A stretch of DNA of 64,000 nucleotides from Bacillus sp. CHD6a (GCF_001293645.1 NZ_LBMD01000006.1:1-64000), one strand, 5' to 3'; shown: positions 25,678 through 35,574, counted from the stretch's first letter. Notes: a model not told the origin generated them from the sequence alone. Numbers and translations are program-made.

Positions 25678-26616
25678 TTATTCATTCTCAAAATCAAAAA
25701 GGTCGGTAGACAAATACCTTTCTCCCGTATCGCATGCGATACAAACTACCACATCATCAGGAGTCAACCTTTTTGCCACCTCAATTGCTGAATAACAAGC
25801 AGCACCTGAAGACGGTCCAACCAATATCCCTTCATGACGAGCAAGCTTTCGAGTGATTTCATATGCATCCCGATCTTCAATTTTAAAAATCTCATCATAT
25901 ACTTCCTGGTTTAAAATATCTGGAATGAATCCTGGACTAGTTCCCACAAGCTTATGTTTGCCGGGCTTCCCGCCGGAAAGAACAGGTGATCCTGCAGGCT
26001 CCACGACATGGACAGTCAACCCTTCATAATGCTTTTTCAACTCTTCTCCTGTCCCAGTGATGGTGCCGCCAGTACCGGCAGTTGCTACGAAAGCGGATAG
26101 TGGCTTGCCGATTTGTTCCATGCCATCAATAATCTCGAGTGCCGTAGACTTTCTATGTGCATCGGAGTTGGCATGGTTTTCAAACTGCATTGGCATAAAG
26201 CTGTTAGGTATTTCTTTAACAAGCTCCTGGGCCTTTTTAATAGCACCTGGCATTTTTTCATCGCCTGGTGTTAATACTACTTCTGCACCATATGCTTTCA
26301 AAAGGTTAATCCGTTCTTTAGACATCGTATCCGGCATAATCAATATCGCTTTATATCCCCTTGCTGCTGCATTCATCGCCAAACCAATCCCGGTATTTCC
26401 GCTAGTTGGTTCAATGATGGTTGCACCAGGTATGATGTGGCCATCCTTTTCTGCCTGGATGATCATATTAAACGCAGCTCTATCTTTGACACTGCCGCTA
26501 GGGTTTTGAAATTCTAATTTTAAATAAACCGTCGCCGCTCCTTCAGGCACTATGCGGTTCAATTTAACAAGTGGAGTATCTCCAATTAAATCAGCCATAT
26601 TTGAAACAACCTTCAC
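25678..26616 (-). CDS. ytkP: Cysteine synthase family protein YtkP
   Basis: A PLP enzyme of the O-acetylserine sulfhydrylase fold, 312 residues. The PLP lysine is K44 in NPSGSVKDRAA, the substrate loop is PTSGNTGIGLA, the phosphate-binding loop is GTGGTITGTGE, and the end carries VGPSSGAACYSA. The frame extends 17 codons upstream, but GTG at 26616 gives the family N-terminus VKVVSNMADLIGDTPLVKL with GAGAAAGG at a spacing of about 13. It resembles CysK but is the paralogue found at this locus in B. subtilis. It stands divergent from ytlP. Confidence 0.9.
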   Translation of the reverse strand: MKVVSNMADLIGDTPLVKLNRIVPEGAATVYLKLEFQNPSGSVKDRAAFNMIIQAEKDGHIIPGATIIEPTSGNTGIGLAMNAAARGYKAILIMPDTMSKERINLLKAYGAEVVLTPGDEKMPGAIKKAQELVKEIPNSFMPMQFENHANSDAHRKSTALEIIDGMEQIGKPLSAFVATAGTGGTITGTGEELKKHYEGLTVHVVEPAGSPVLSGGKPGKHKLVGTSPGFIPDILNQEVYDEIFKIEDRDAYEITRKLARHEGILVGPSSGAACYSAIEVAKRLTPDDVVVCIACDTGERYLSTDLFDFENE

Positions 26617-26797
26617 TACTACGCACAACCTTTCTCTATCATGACTCAATAATCCGTATTGTATCATAAATTATAAATACAGACTAAGCACATGGCTTAT
26701 AATGGGATTAAGATTAGACTAACTATATCGTCTGTTTGGTGCTAAGATAATATGCAAGACTATAAAAGATATCTGGTAAAATAAGAAGGGTGAGAAT

Positions 26798-27355
26798 ATG
26801 ACGACTCAAACTCATTATTTTGTTGCTGTACCTCTTCCACAACCGTTAAAGGAAGCGTTTCATTTATATATGAAAGAATTAAAATACCATTTTCCATTTA
26901 CAAGATGGGTGCATCCGGAAGACCTTCATATCACGCTAGCATTTTTAGGTGATTTGGAAGAAGGCCAAAAAGAAAAGTTAATAACCCTTCTTTCCGTAAT
27001 TGCCTCAAATCATCAACATTTTCCGCTCACTTTAAATGATCTTGGCACATTTGGGAACCCTCAGTCACCACGAATTTTTTGGTACGGCATTGAAAAGTCA
27101 ATGGAACTTAAACTGCTGAGAAAATCTGTATATGATGCTTGTGAGGTGGTTGGACTCCAGCTCGACTCACGGCCGTTTCATCCTCATATCACCATTGCAA
27201 GGAAGTGGAAGGGGCCAGGATCCATTAATCATGATCTCCTTCCAGTCCACAGTTCGCAAAAAGAGACGTTTCATGTAAACAGTATCATTTTATATGAAAC
27301 ACATCTAAACAGATTGCCCAAATATGAAGAAAAGGAAATTTTTTCTTTGGTATAG
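26798..27355 (+). CDS. thpR: RNA 2',3'-cyclic phosphodiesterase (ThpR/YtlP)
   Basis: A 185-residue 2H phosphoesterase that opens 2',3'-cyclic phosphates on RNA. Both active-site motifs are present: H44-I-T46 in DLHITLAFLG and H130-I-T132 in HPHITIAR, at the expected spacing. The N-terminus HYFVAVPLPQPLKEAF is typical of LigT/ThpR. It heads a run of closely spaced genes (CidA-like, CidB-like, ytlQ) and may be co-transcribed with them. Confidence 0.92.
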   Translation: MTTQTHYFVAVPLPQPLKEAFHLYMKELKYHFPFTRWVHPEDLHITLAFLGDLEEGQKEKLITLLSVIASNHQHFPLTLNDLGTFGNPQSPRIFWYGIEKSMELKLLRKSVYDACEVVGLQLDSRPFHPHITIARKWKGPGSINHDLLPVHSSQKETFHVNSIILYETHLNRLPKYEEKEIFSLV

Positions 27356-27370
27356 GAGTAGGATTAGAAA

Positions 27371-27766
27371 ATGAGGGGAATGAAACTATTAACTCAAATA
27401 GCTGTATTATATTTGTTTTACAAAATTGGTGTGGTACTACAAAGTGCATTTGACATCCCGGTTCCAGGTAGTATTATAGGAATGGTTTTTCTGCTAATTC
27501 TGCTTTTGACAGGTGTAGCGAAGGAGAGATATCTACAAAACGGAGCGAATGTACTGCTTTTGTATCTCCCTTTGTTTTTTGTTCCCGCCACTGTAGGAGT
27601 TATGGACTACTTTAGCATTCTATCAGGAACAGAAGGAATGGTTATGTTGATTGCTCTTTTAGTAGGAACCATTATCGTCCTCGTATGTTCTGGATGGGTT
27701 GCTCAAAAAACGGCAGTTTCTGTCGATAAAAAGACAGACGCAACACGAGTGATGGATGATGAATAG
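27371..27766 (+). CDS. CidA/LrgA-family holin-like protein
   Basis: A 131-residue membrane protein with four helices and the CidA/LrgA signature VPGSIIGMVFLLILLL and YLPLFFVPATVGVMDY. These proteins act with a CidB/LrgB partner in membrane permeability, murein hydrolase control or pyruvate transport. The partner gene overlaps it by 11 bases, so the pair is translationally coupled. The C-terminal cytoplasmic tail is polar (VDKKTDATRVMDDE). No LytTR regulator gene lies nearby. Confidence 0.9.
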   Translation: MRGMKLLTQIAVLYLFYKIGVVLQSAFDIPVPGSIIGMVFLLILLLTGVAKERYLQNGANVLLLYLPLFFVPATVGVMDYFSILSGTEGMVMLIALLVGTIIVLVCSGWVAQKTAVSVDKKTDATRVMDDE

Positions 27767-28445
27767 TTGGATTAGCGTCTTGTTCATCCTTACTACCTAC
27801 CTAGTTTTTTTGGTAATGAGACATACGTATAATCGATTTCGTCTGCCGATTTTCAACCCTGTCGCCACTACGACTCTAGTAATCATTATTGGCTTGCTGT
27901 TGACTAATATATCTTATCATACATATATGCTAGGGGGTTGGTGGATTCAGGAGTTGCTCGGCCCGGCAGTTGTCGCCCTTGCTTATCCCCTCTACCATCA
28001 ACGTTCAAAAATTATACGTTATCGGATTCCTTTGCTTGCAGGGTTATTATCAGGAATAGTTGTAGGCATAGTTACTGGATTTTTGTATGTAAAGGTAGCT
28101 AACCTTCCCTCTATATACTCCGCGTCGTTCCTTCCTAAATCCGTGACTTCCCCTATCGCCATGGAAATTGCCGACCTTACAGGGGGGATACCAAGCTTAG
28201 CAGCAGCGCTCGTTATACTAAGTGGCATCTTTGGTGCATTGTTTGGGCCAGTCTTAATGAGATTACTCGGGATAACCCACTATTTAGGGGTTGGAGTGGG
28301 GCTTGGATGCGCTGCACACGGGATTGGGACTGCAAAAGCAATGGAATATGGGGAAGAGGAAGCGGCATTCAGTTCCATCAGCATGACACTTTCTGCATTA
28401 CTATACGCCATAATATTACCTGTAGCCGTTCATTATTTATTATAG
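27756..28445 (+). CDS. CidB/LrgB-family membrane protein
   Basis: A 229-residue protein with about seven helices, partner of the CidA-like protein. Family marks are LGPAVVALAYPLYHQ, LPKSVTSPIAMEIADLTGGIPSLAA and the end segment GAAHGIGTAKA-like (here CAAHGIGTAKAMEYGEEEAAFSS). ATG codons at 27756 and 27759 are both inside the end of the CidA-like gene. Together the two genes resemble the cid/lrg or YohJK systems. Confidence 0.92.
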   Translation: MMNSWISVLFILTTYLVFLVMRHTYNRFRLPIFNPVATTTLVIIIGLLLTNISYHTYMLGGWWIQELLGPAVVALAYPLYHQRSKIIRYRIPLLAGLLSGIVVGIVTGFLYVKVANLPSIYSASFLPKSVTSPIAMEIADLTGGIPSLAAALVILSGIFGALFGPVLMRLLGITHYLGVGVGLGCAAHGIGTAKAMEYGEEEAAFSSISMTLSALLYAIILPVAVHYLL

Positions 28446-28461
28446 AAAAGAGTGACCACCA

Positions 28462-29406
28462 TTGGCACAATTAATAAAATTACAAGATTATATTACCCGT
28501 TATGAAGCCGATATATATCGCTATCCAAACCAATTTATCAGGTTAAAAAAACAACAATGGAAGACCTATCAAGAGATGTTAAAAAACCCGGTTGATATCA
28601 AGAGTTCTTCTCCTATTGCTCAAACGGAGGAGATAACATCCTCAAAAGATGGCAGATTAATCAGCCTTATGAAGTCCTTCAGGAAAAAGCAACAAGAACA
28701 GGAGCTGTTCACTGTTAACAACCTAAATGTTAATGACGAACAGGAGGAAGAGTGGGAACTTCCTCGAGTCACAGGCAGTAAGTCGCCTGAGGAGAGAAAA
28801 CAGCAATTTCTTGATTCCATCCTCCCTCTCCAGCTAAAATGGGCAAGTTCGACCATCAGAGAAATGTCTTATCTGCAGAAGAATTATAAACGTGAATGGT
28901 TACTGAAATATTTTTTGCAGAGGTTTCCAGATACATTTTTTGTGATGTATAAACCAATTTTCTTAGTTAAGCATGCACCTGTGGAACTTGAAGTTATTAT
29001 TATTACCCCTAACGAAATTATGGCCCTGTATTACATGGAGGAGCAAGAAGAGAGCGTGATTTTAGGAAACAATGATCGCTTTTGGTCGATTCGGGAAAGA
29101 GAAAAGGAAAGAAAAATAGTAAACCCAACAATAGGCCTCAACAGGATGGGGTCCATCATAAAAAATATCCTTCAGATTTATGATGTGAGCTTGCCAGTTA
29201 CCAAGCTGTTGTTGCATCCAAAAGGGTATATTGACATAACGGATGGACCAGCAGATGTACAAGTTGTAGATAAACGATCATATACTAAATGGTTTGAGAA
29301 GATGCGGGCTAACAAGCTTCCCTTAAAACATAGTCAGCTAAAGGCGGCTGGAGCTTTGCTTTCTCATTGCCAGTCCACTTATATAGATAGACCAGAATGG
29401 CAATAA
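28462..29406 (+). CDS. ytlQ: NERD-like protein YtlQ
   Basis: A 314-residue soluble protein from a TTG start with AAAGAGTG upstream. The first 110 residues are charged and coiled-coil-like (QQWKTYQEML, MKSFRKKQQEQELF, then an acidic EEEWELP). The rest matches a nuclease-related layout: SPEERKQQFLDSILPLQLKWASSTIRE, VKHAPVELEVIIITPNEIMALYYME and VTKLLLHPKGYIDI. It occupies the position of ytlQ in B. subtilis, between ytlP and amyX. The function is unknown; the catalytic residues are not clear. Confidence 0.7.
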   Translation: MAQLIKLQDYITRYEADIYRYPNQFIRLKKQQWKTYQEMLKNPVDIKSSSPIAQTEEITSSKDGRLISLMKSFRKKQQEQELFTVNNLNVNDEQEEEWELPRVTGSKSPEERKQQFLDSILPLQLKWASSTIREMSYLQKNYKREWLLKYFLQRFPDTFFVMYKPIFLVKHAPVELEVIIITPNEIMALYYMEEQEESVILGNNDRFWSIREREKERKIVNPTIGLNRMGSIIKNILQIYDVSLPVTKLLLHPKGYIDITDGPADVQVVDKRSYTKWFEKMRANKLPLKHSQLKAAGALLSHCQSTYIDRPEWQ

Positions 29407-29511
29407 TGAAGAATTGTATGAATATATGTCAAGGTCGTGACTATGCTTGAATAATATAGAAAATGGTCCGTTCTAGAAGAATCGCACTTTAGGAGACAGG
29501 GAGGGAAATGC

Positions 29512-31662
29512 ATGATTTTCATCAAAAGAGAATTCGAAGCCTATTTAGATGAAATGGATCAGATCACTATTCTTTTGCCTAACGGAAGTTTTAATGGAGA
29601 ATCAGCTTCCTTTACCCTATCACATGAAAATTCTATTTATTCCCTTGAAATAATAGATAGAAAAACGTTACAGAGCTCGCTTAAATATATATGTAAAACA
29701 AATACGCCAATCTCCATCGGTTCTAGATATATGATTATAGATGAACATGGTAGGAAAACAGATTTACAAATTGGGGCAGTTATTCGCTCACAAGCATTTG
29801 ATGAAGCATTCTATTATGAAAAGGATGACCTTGGGGCGCAATATCAAAAAGGAGAAACCACCTTTACCCTTTGGGCGCCGACGGCATCTGCAGTAAAAAT
29901 TAAACTTGTCGCGCCAAAAAGTAAGGAAAACATTTTCTATAGCCTCATTCGTGAAGAAAAGGGAATATGGCGAATTACGGTACAAGGAGATTTAGAAGGT
30001 TTTCATTACACATATTTAGTATGCGTGAATCTTGTATGGAGGGAAGCGGTCGATCCGTATGCGATTGCATCTAGTATAAATAGTGAGTCTGCTGTAATTA
30101 TTGATAAAGAAAGAGTAAACGTTCCAAAAGTGGCAATGCTTCCTTTTAACGATGCAACAGATGCCATTATTTACGAGCTGCACGTTCGAGACTTTTCCTC
30201 CCATGCAAAAAGCGGCATGGTTCATAAGGGGAAGTATGCGGCTTTTACAGAAGATCCTTTAGAGATGTCCGACATTGGAATTACAGGAGTTCCTTATCTC
30301 CAAAGTCTTGGAATAACTCATATTGAATTATTACCATTAAATGACTTTGGCGGAGTGGACGAAGCAGAACCTGGTAAGGACTACAACTGGGGGTATAACC
30401 CTCTCCTCTTTAATGTACCGGAAGGAAGCTATGCGCTAGATCCATATGACCCTTACTCTAGAATATTGGAACTGAAAAATCTAATAAATACGTTACACCA
30501 TAAAGACTTAAGAATAATTATGGATGTTGTATATAATCACGTGTATATCCGCGAGGACTCCTCTTTTGAAAAAATAGTGCCTGGTTATTACTTTCGACAC
30601 GATGAGCATGGCATGCCATCAAACGGAACGGGAGTAGGGAATGACATAGCATCTGAACGGAAAATGGTCCGTAAATTTATACTGGATTCCATTCGATACT
30701 GGTTGCAGGAATATGATGTGGATGGTTTCCGATTTGATTTAATGGGAATCTTAGATGTCCAGACAATTAATGAAGTAAAAGAGGCGGTATCTGTCATCAA
30801 ACCAGGTGCCATCATTCTTGGAGAAGGATGGGAACTGAACACTCCGTTAGCAGCTGATCGTAAAGCAATGATTCTCAATGCCAAGAAGATGCCGGGAATC
30901 GCATTCTTTAATGACATGGTTCGCGATTCGGTAAAAGGTAGTACGTTCAACTTGTTTGACAGGGGATTTGCGCTTGGAAATACCCACAAAACTGCTCTGT
31001 TGAAACAATCCCTGGCAGGTAGTGTACAAATTGATCCAAACCATAAAGGGCTTTTCCTTGAGCCTGCGCAATCAATCAATTATATTGAATCCCATGATAA
31101 TCATACAATGTGGGATAAAATAGCCGTCTGCAATAGTCATGAAGATGAAGAAACAAGACTAAAGCGTCATCGCCTTGCCGCTTCGGTCACACTCTTATCT
31201 CAAGGCATCCCATTTTTACATGCAGGGCAAGAGTTTTTCCGGACAAAAGGCGGAGAAGAGAACAGCTATAAATCTCCAGATACTATCAATAGCTTGGATT
31301 GGGAAAGGAAACACCGTTACTCTGAGAATGTGGCTTATATGAAGGGGCTAATTTTGCTTCGAAAAGCACATAAAGCTTTAAGGTTATCGACAGTTACGGA
31401 AATAAAAAGACATGTGCGCTTTCCTCTCGATAAAGGAAATATGCTCATGTATCACCTCAGTGAAGTGAAACAGTATGGAAAGTACAACCATTTACTCATT
31501 ATTTTCCATAACGGGACGAATACGGAGAACGTTACTCTTCCATTCTCAGGAGAGTGGGAAGTTCTTGTAGAAGGCAGTACAGCAGGCGATGCACCAATCC
31601 GCAAGACAAATAATGAAGTACAAGTGCCACCTATCAGCACGGTAGTATTGGCACAATATTAA
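29512..31662 (+). CDS. amyX: Type I pullulanase AmyX
   Basis: A 716-residue GH13 debranching enzyme hydrolysing alpha-1,6 bonds of pullulan or glycogen limit dextrins. It has no signal peptide, so it acts in the cytosol. An N-terminal module and a CBM48 (YQKGETTFTLWAPTASAVK) precede the catalytic barrel. The pullulanase mark YNWGYNP is present, with region I DVVYNHV, region II GFRFDLMG with nucleophile D409, region III GEGW with acid/base E438, and region IV ESHDNHTMWDK. AGGGAGGG precedes the ATG. It works with glycogen or maltodextrin breakdown. Length equals B. subtilis AmyX. Confidence 0.95.
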   Translation: MIFIKREFEAYLDEMDQITILLPNGSFNGESASFTLSHENSIYSLEIIDRKTLQSSLKYICKTNTPISIGSRYMIIDEHGRKTDLQIGAVIRSQAFDEAFYYEKDDLGAQYQKGETTFTLWAPTASAVKIKLVAPKSKENIFYSLIREEKGIWRITVQGDLEGFHYTYLVCVNLVWREAVDPYAIASSINSESAVIIDKERVNVPKVAMLPFNDATDAIIYELHVRDFSSHAKSGMVHKGKYAAFTEDPLEMSDIGITGVPYLQSLGITHIELLPLNDFGGVDEAEPGKDYNWGYNPLLFNVPEGSYALDPYDPYSRILELKNLINTLHHKDLRIIMDVVYNHVYIREDSSFEKIVPGYYFRHDEHGMPSNGTGVGNDIASERKMVRKFILDSIRYWLQEYDVDGFRFDLMGILDVQTINEVKEAVSVIKPGAIILGEGWELNTPLAADRKAMILNAKKMPGIAFFNDMVRDSVKGSTFNLFDRGFALGNTHKTALLKQSLAGSVQIDPNHKGLFLEPAQSINYIESHDNHTMWDKIAVCNSHEDEETRLKRHRLAASVTLLSQGIPFLHAGQEFFRTKGGEENSYKSPDTINSLDWERKHRYSENVAYMKGLILLRKAHKALRLSTVTEIKRHVRFPLDKGNMLMYHLSEVKQYGKYNHLLIIFHNGTNTENVTLPFSGEWEVLVEGSTAGDAPIRKTNNEVQVPPISTVVLAQY

Positions 31663-31822
31663 TTGTTACACAAGGGCTTGATTTAATTGGGAAATAACGA
31701 TAAAATTTAAAAGATAGCTATTGCGAAATTGTTCAATAGCTGTTTTTTTGCTTAAAAAAGTTGTTAATATGAAAATTCTTATCTAGCGCTTGCGCTTTTC
31801 TAATATTTAATAATGAAAAGTT

Positions 31823-32632
31823 GTGTTGAAATTGAAGGTGAAATGGTTGGAACATTTATTAGGTGATGAGTGGAAAATCAGTCCTGCGGGTGGTTTGACG
31901 GGAGATGCGTACTTCGCTCAAAATGAAGGGAAAAAGCTCTTTCTCAAAAGGAATTCATCGCCATTTTTGGCTGTTCTTTCAGCAGAGGGGATTGTCCCGA
32001 AATTAGTCTGGACGAAACGCCTGGAAAATGGAGATGTCATTACGGCTCAGCACTGGATAAGTGCAAGAGAACTTAAACCAAACGACATGAATATGGAAAC
32101 AGTGGCTCAGCTTCTTCACAAGATTCACCACTCCAAAGAGTTGCTGGATATGCTTACTCGATTGGGAAAAGAACCTGTAGAGCCATCCACTATACTGGAA
32201 GATATTAAGAATGGGATGGCTTTAGATCTCTTCTCTTTGGACGTGATTCAGAAATCACTTGATTTTCTTACAAAGGAAATTAAAAATGTTCAATTCAGAG
32301 ATAAGGTAGTTTGCCATTGTGATCTTAACCATAATAATTGGTTGCTTTCCGATAACCAAGAGCTCTTCTTAATTGATTGGGATGGGGCTGTTATTGCGGA
32401 TCCAGCCATCGACTTATGCATGTTATTATATTGGTATATTCCGGAACAGGAGTGGAATGACTGGCTTTCCACTTATGGGATACCACTGACTGACGATTTG
32501 CGCCACCGTATGCACTGGTATGTGATAGCTCAAACTATATTATCCGTACAATGGTATCACCATAAAGATATTGAAAAAGAAAAACAGAACTGGTTGAACT
32601 ATTTGGAAAGACTTTTACCGGTTGAACTATGA
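31823..32632 (+). CDS. ytmP: Phosphotransferase family protein YtmP
   Basis: A protein of about 269 residues of the choline/aminoglycoside kinase-like fold. The kinase marks are LFLKRNSSPFLAVLSAEG (phosphate-loop lysine), VVCHCDLNHNNWLL (catalytic loop HxDxxxxN) and LFLIDWDGAVIADPAIDL (Mg-binding DWD). The start is GTG at 31823. TTG 31826, TTG 31832 or GTG 31838 are possible, and none has a good ribosome site. The substrate is unknown; YtmP proteins are taken as small-molecule kinases. Its end overlaps the convergent ytzH by 6 bases. Confidence 0.88.
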   Translation: MLKLKVKWLEHLLGDEWKISPAGGLTGDAYFAQNEGKKLFLKRNSSPFLAVLSAEGIVPKLVWTKRLENGDVITAQHWISARELKPNDMNMETVAQLLHKIHHSKELLDMLTRLGKEPVEPSTILEDIKNGMALDLFSLDVIQKSLDFLTKEIKNVQFRDKVVCHCDLNHNNWLLSDNQELFLIDWDGAVIADPAIDLCMLLYWYIPEQEWNDWLSTYGIPLTDDLRHRMHWYVIAQTILSVQWYHHKDIEKEKQNWLNYLERLLPVEL

Positions 32633-32905
32633 GTATTGATCGATGCTGTCGATCCAGTTGGTGAATTTTGACTGATGCATTTGATTGTGATCATGGTCAT
32701 TGCTTGAATTGATGCCAGCTTGGCTATAGGTATAGATATCTTGCAAGATATTCTTTACATTATGATCAATTTCATTATTGACCATTAATGATTTGATCAC
32801 GCGCTCCAACTGCTCATATTCAGCTACAGAACCGCAGCAATCAATTTGATGATCCGCCAAAATATCCTTTAGAAGATGTATTTGATCATGATAATTTAAC
32901 GGCAT
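32627..32905 (-). CDS. ytzH: YtzH-like protein
   Basis: A 92-residue helical cytosolic protein: LNYHDQIHLLKDILADHQIDCCGSVAEYEQLERVIKSL fits the YtzH family found between ytmP and trmB in bacilli. A His/Asn/Asp-rich stretch (NSSNDHDHNQMHQS) near the end is unusual. AAGGAGTG lies upstream of the ATG on the minus strand. The function is unknown. Confidence 0.85.
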   Translation of the reverse strand: MPLNYHDQIHLLKDILADHQIDCCGSVAEYEQLERVIKSLMVNNEIDHNVKNILQDIYTYSQAGINSSNDHDHNQMHQSKFTNWIDSIDQYS

Positions 32906-33049
32906 GTGTCAGCACTCCTTTATTTTATATATGTACTAGCCTTTGTTTATTTATCATTCTTATACACGACAAAAGAATCGGTCCATCGCGATCGGTTTTT
33001 TTCTGTCATCGACTTTAAACGAATAAAAACACCGAGGTGACCAAACGAC

Positions 33050-33691
33050 ATGAGATTTAGAAACAAACCATGGGCAGCAGATTTTATTGCCGAAAATTCC
33101 TATTACTGCATTCCAAATCCTGAAAGCAACAGAGGGAAATGGAGTGAAATTTTCGGAAATAACAACCCTATCCACATTGAAGTGGGAACGGGAAAAGGAA
33201 CATTTGTTACAGAAATGGCAAAAGCTAATCCGAACATAAATTATATTGGTATAGAATTATTTGAAAGTGTAATTGTAAAAGCATTGGAAAAAGCAGTAGC
33301 AGCTAATATCCCAAACGTCAAACTGTTAAATGTCCATGCGCAAAAGCTATCTGAATACTTTGAGGCCGGTGAAATCGACAGAGTTTATTTGAACTTCTCT
33401 GATCCATGGCCAAAAACCCGACACGAAAAGAGAAGGTTAACCTATAAAGAATTTTTGGATTTGTATAAAGAAGTGTTGGTGCCACAAGGTGAGATTCACT
33501 TTAAAACTGATAACCGTGGACTTTTTGAGTATTCATTGATGAGCTTTTCTGAATATGGGCTATTATTGAAATATGTAAGTCTAGACCTTCATAATAGTGA
33601 GTTTGAAGGCAACATCATGACGGAATATGAAGAGAAGTTTTCTAGCAAGGGATTCCCTATCTATCGTTGTGAGGTAAAATATCCAGAATAA
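33050..33691 (+). CDS. trmB: tRNA (guanine-N7-)-methyltransferase TrmB
   Basis: A 213-residue SAM-dependent enzyme that methylates G46 of tRNA. Present are the SAM motif [24 protein letters not shown], and the TrmB signature [26 protein letters not shown]. The end [18 protein letters not shown] is also typical. GAGGTGACC precedes the ATG. It is the B. subtilis YtmQ equivalent and stands alone before a terminator. Confidence 0.96.
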   Translation: MRFRNKPWAADFIAENSYYCIPNPESNRGKWSEIFGNNNPIHIEVGTGKGTFVTEMAKANPNINYIGIELFESVIVKALEKAVAANIPNVKLLNVHAQKLSEYFEAGEIDRVYLNFSDPWPKTRHEKRRLTYKEFLDLYKEVLVPQGEIHFKTDNRGLFEYSLMSFSEYGLLLKYVSLDLHNSEFEGNIMTEYEEKFSSKGFPIYRCEVKYPE

Positions 33692-33697
33692 ATGTTG

Positions 33698-33735
33698 AAG
33701 CGTCCTTTTCCATTAATGGAAGGCGCTTTTTTGTT
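33698..33735 (+). terminator. Rho-independent terminator of trmB
   Basis: AAGCGTCCTT...CC at 33698 pairs with GG...AAGGCGCTT (ends 33729) around ATTAA, followed by six T. Confidence 0.8.
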
Positions 33736-33835
33736 GTTAAGCGGTTTAGATTTCTTGATAAGAACCATCTCCTGTGAAGGCCTGTGTTACCCTGAAAACC
33801 AATCTGTATAGCTTTAGGAACTCAACAGTCTCATT

Positions 33836-34020
33836 AAACAAGGAAGAAGATTAATGAAGACAATCTCGGATTGATTTTCGGGACGGGATTGTCTTCATAA
33901 AGTGGATGAAGACAATCTCAGGCAGGACATTGATATAGAATTGTCTTCATAGAGTAGATGAAGACAATGTCAGCTTAGATTTGGTTCCGGAATGGTCTTC
34001 ATAACGTGGATAAAGCTTAT
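33836..34020 (+). repeat. 52-bp tandem hairpin array (3 units plus edges)
   Basis: TGAAGACAAT occurs at 33855, 33907 and 33959, exactly 52 bases apart. ATTGTCTTCA (third copy ATGGTCTTCA) occurs at 33888, 33940 and 33992. Each unit can fold into a 10-base stem. Equally, the array can be read as 29-base palindromic repeats separated by three 23-base segments of differing sequence. A decayed fourth repeat follows. It fills the gap between trmB and ytnP; 33736-33835 shows nothing clear. Confidence 0.8.
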
Positions 34021-34131
34021 CTTAAACTTGATTTTCTTGAAATAGATCTGCCAGAAAATTCGCGAAAAGTTCACTTTTTTTGATACAATAAAGGCACACA
34101 TACAATATGTACAAAGAGGGAGATGGCTGAT

Positions 34132-34980
34132 ATGGAAACGCTAACATTTGGTAATTGGAAGCTGACTTGGTTGAACGGTGGAGTAACGCATCTTGATGGT
34201 GGTGCAATGTTCGGAGTAGTCCCGAAGGCCTTGTGGTCAAAAAAATATCCTGTAAATGACAAAAACCAAATAGAGCTTAGAACGGATCCTATCCTTATTC
34301 AAACAGGGGAACGCAATATTCTAATTGAGGCAGGTCTAGGGAAAGGAAAGCTCTCCGATAAACAAAGACGGAACTATGGTGCAACGGAGGAGTCGTCTGT
34401 AGAGGAAGATTTACAAAAACTTGGGTTGACACCAGAAGACATAGACATCATCATCATGACTCATCTTCATTTTGACCACGTCTGCGGACTGACCAAATGG
34501 GATGCGGAGAAAAATAAGTACATATCTGTTTTTCCTAATGCGACTATATATGCATCAGAGGTTGAATGGAATGAAATGAGGAACCCTAATATACGTTCAA
34601 AAAATACGTATTGGGAGATGAATTGGCAAGGAATTGGAGAACAGGTAACTACATTCCAAGATGAAACAACCATCATTAATGGCATAAAGATGATACATAC
34701 TGGTGGACATAGTGATGGACACGCCATAATTGAAATGACACAAGGGGAGGAAAGTCTTATTCATATGGCAGATTTGATGCCTACCCATGCTCATTCTCCT
34801 TCTTTATGGGTTCTTGCCTATGATGATTATCCGATGACATCAATTGAAGCAAAAGAGAAATGGATCAAAGAGGGAATAAGACGGAACGCATGGTTTACTT
34901 TTTATCATGACGCATTTTACCGGGGAGTAAAATGGAATGAATCTTATGAGATTCAAGAAAAAATAGAACGGAAAAGATAA
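34132..34980 (+). CDS. ytnP: Metallo-beta-lactamase-fold lactonase YtnP
   Basis: A 282-residue MBL-fold hydrolase. The zinc motif is THLHFDH (HxHxDH at 111-116), with later ligands in [17 protein letters not shown] and the terminal FYHD. B. subtilis YtnP degrades acyl-homoserine lactone-type signals and blocks streptomycin-related development in Streptomyces, so a quorum-quenching role is possible. The frame also has an ATG at 34123, but ATG 34132 has AGAGGGAG at proper spacing and gives the family N-terminus [17 protein letters not shown]. Confidence 0.88.
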   Translation: METLTFGNWKLTWLNGGVTHLDGGAMFGVVPKALWSKKYPVNDKNQIELRTDPILIQTGERNILIEAGLGKGKLSDKQRRNYGATEESSVEEDLQKLGLTPEDIDIIIMTHLHFDHVCGLTKWDAEKNKYISVFPNATIYASEVEWNEMRNPNIRSKNTYWEMNWQGIGEQVTTFQDETTIINGIKMIHTGGHSDGHAIIEMTQGEESLIHMADLMPTHAHSPSLWVLAYDDYPMTSIEAKEKWIKEGIRRNAWFTFYHDAFYRGVKWNESYEIQEKIERKR

Positions 34981-35020
34981 AACCATGCCTGGCAGTTTTT
35001 ATCTGCCAGGCATGGTTTTA
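34981..35020. terminator. Bidirectional terminator
   Basis: ACCATGCCTGGCAG (34982-34995) and its exact complement (35003-35016) form a 14-base stem with T-rich tails on both strands, between convergent ytnP and ytzB. Confidence 0.88.
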
Positions 35021-35329
35021 TTTTAATTGATTAACATCCAATATGACTCCTGTATTCTTGTCGACAATAAATTCATATTGCTCCAAGACATCCTCTATTC
35101 TACGTGAAATTCCGCCTCTGTAGATGGAGTAGGACATATCATTTCGAATAATCGTTTCAGGGACCATTTGTATCCAGGAGCCATCAACAGGGCCTCGCTT
35201 TTTAAAGGCTTCCTTGGCAATTTTTAACGCTTTTTCAGGTTTTATGGCTTGCTGCTTTGATGCTTCAGTAAAAAGATATGCGGCTGCTGCACCAATCCCA
35301 GCACCGATTAGAAGTGCTTTCCATTTCAT
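35018..35329 (-). CDS. ytzB: PepSY-like membrane-anchored protein YtzB
   Basis: A 103-residue protein with an N-terminal anchor (ALLIGAGIGAAAAYLFTEA, residues 5-23) and a short PepSY-type domain: KALKIAKEAFKK, WIQMVPETI and YEFIVDKNTGVILDVNQL. It sits outside the membrane and may inhibit or regulate a peptidase; the neighbouring divergent gene encodes a peptidase (YtoP), as in B. subtilis. The stop codon region lies in the shared terminator. Confidence 0.82.
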   Translation of the reverse strand: MKWKALLIGAGIGAAAAYLFTEASKQQAIKPEKALKIAKEAFKKRGPVDGSWIQMVPETIIRNDMSYSIYRGGISRRIEDVLEQYEFIVDKNTGVILDVNQLK

Positions 35330-35574
35330 TTCGTATCATCCTTCCATAAATCATACTCGTTTTCTAAGTAAGCCTTTTCAAATGGGAGTAACTGATGAGT
35401 TGAATTGATTCTGCCTATCTTACTAATAGTATAACTTGTAAAACAAATAAATGTCATGCTAAAGCTGGAAACAATAGAGAAAGTTCGATACAATATAGTT
35501 AAAATATTTCGATAATCTAACGAAGTATAGAGAGTTATTCTACATATAGGTTTTGAAAAAAGGAGCTGACTTAG

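Noticed and set aside
30588-31079. Antisense frame of 163 aa in amyX
   Set aside because: Fully inside a conserved gene; no domain, no ribosome site.
33836-34020. Possible CRISPR array (29-base palindromic repeats, 23-base spacers)
   Set aside because: Only two good repeats plus decayed edges, spacers too short, no cas genes in the window, and the stems are better explained as tandem hairpins.
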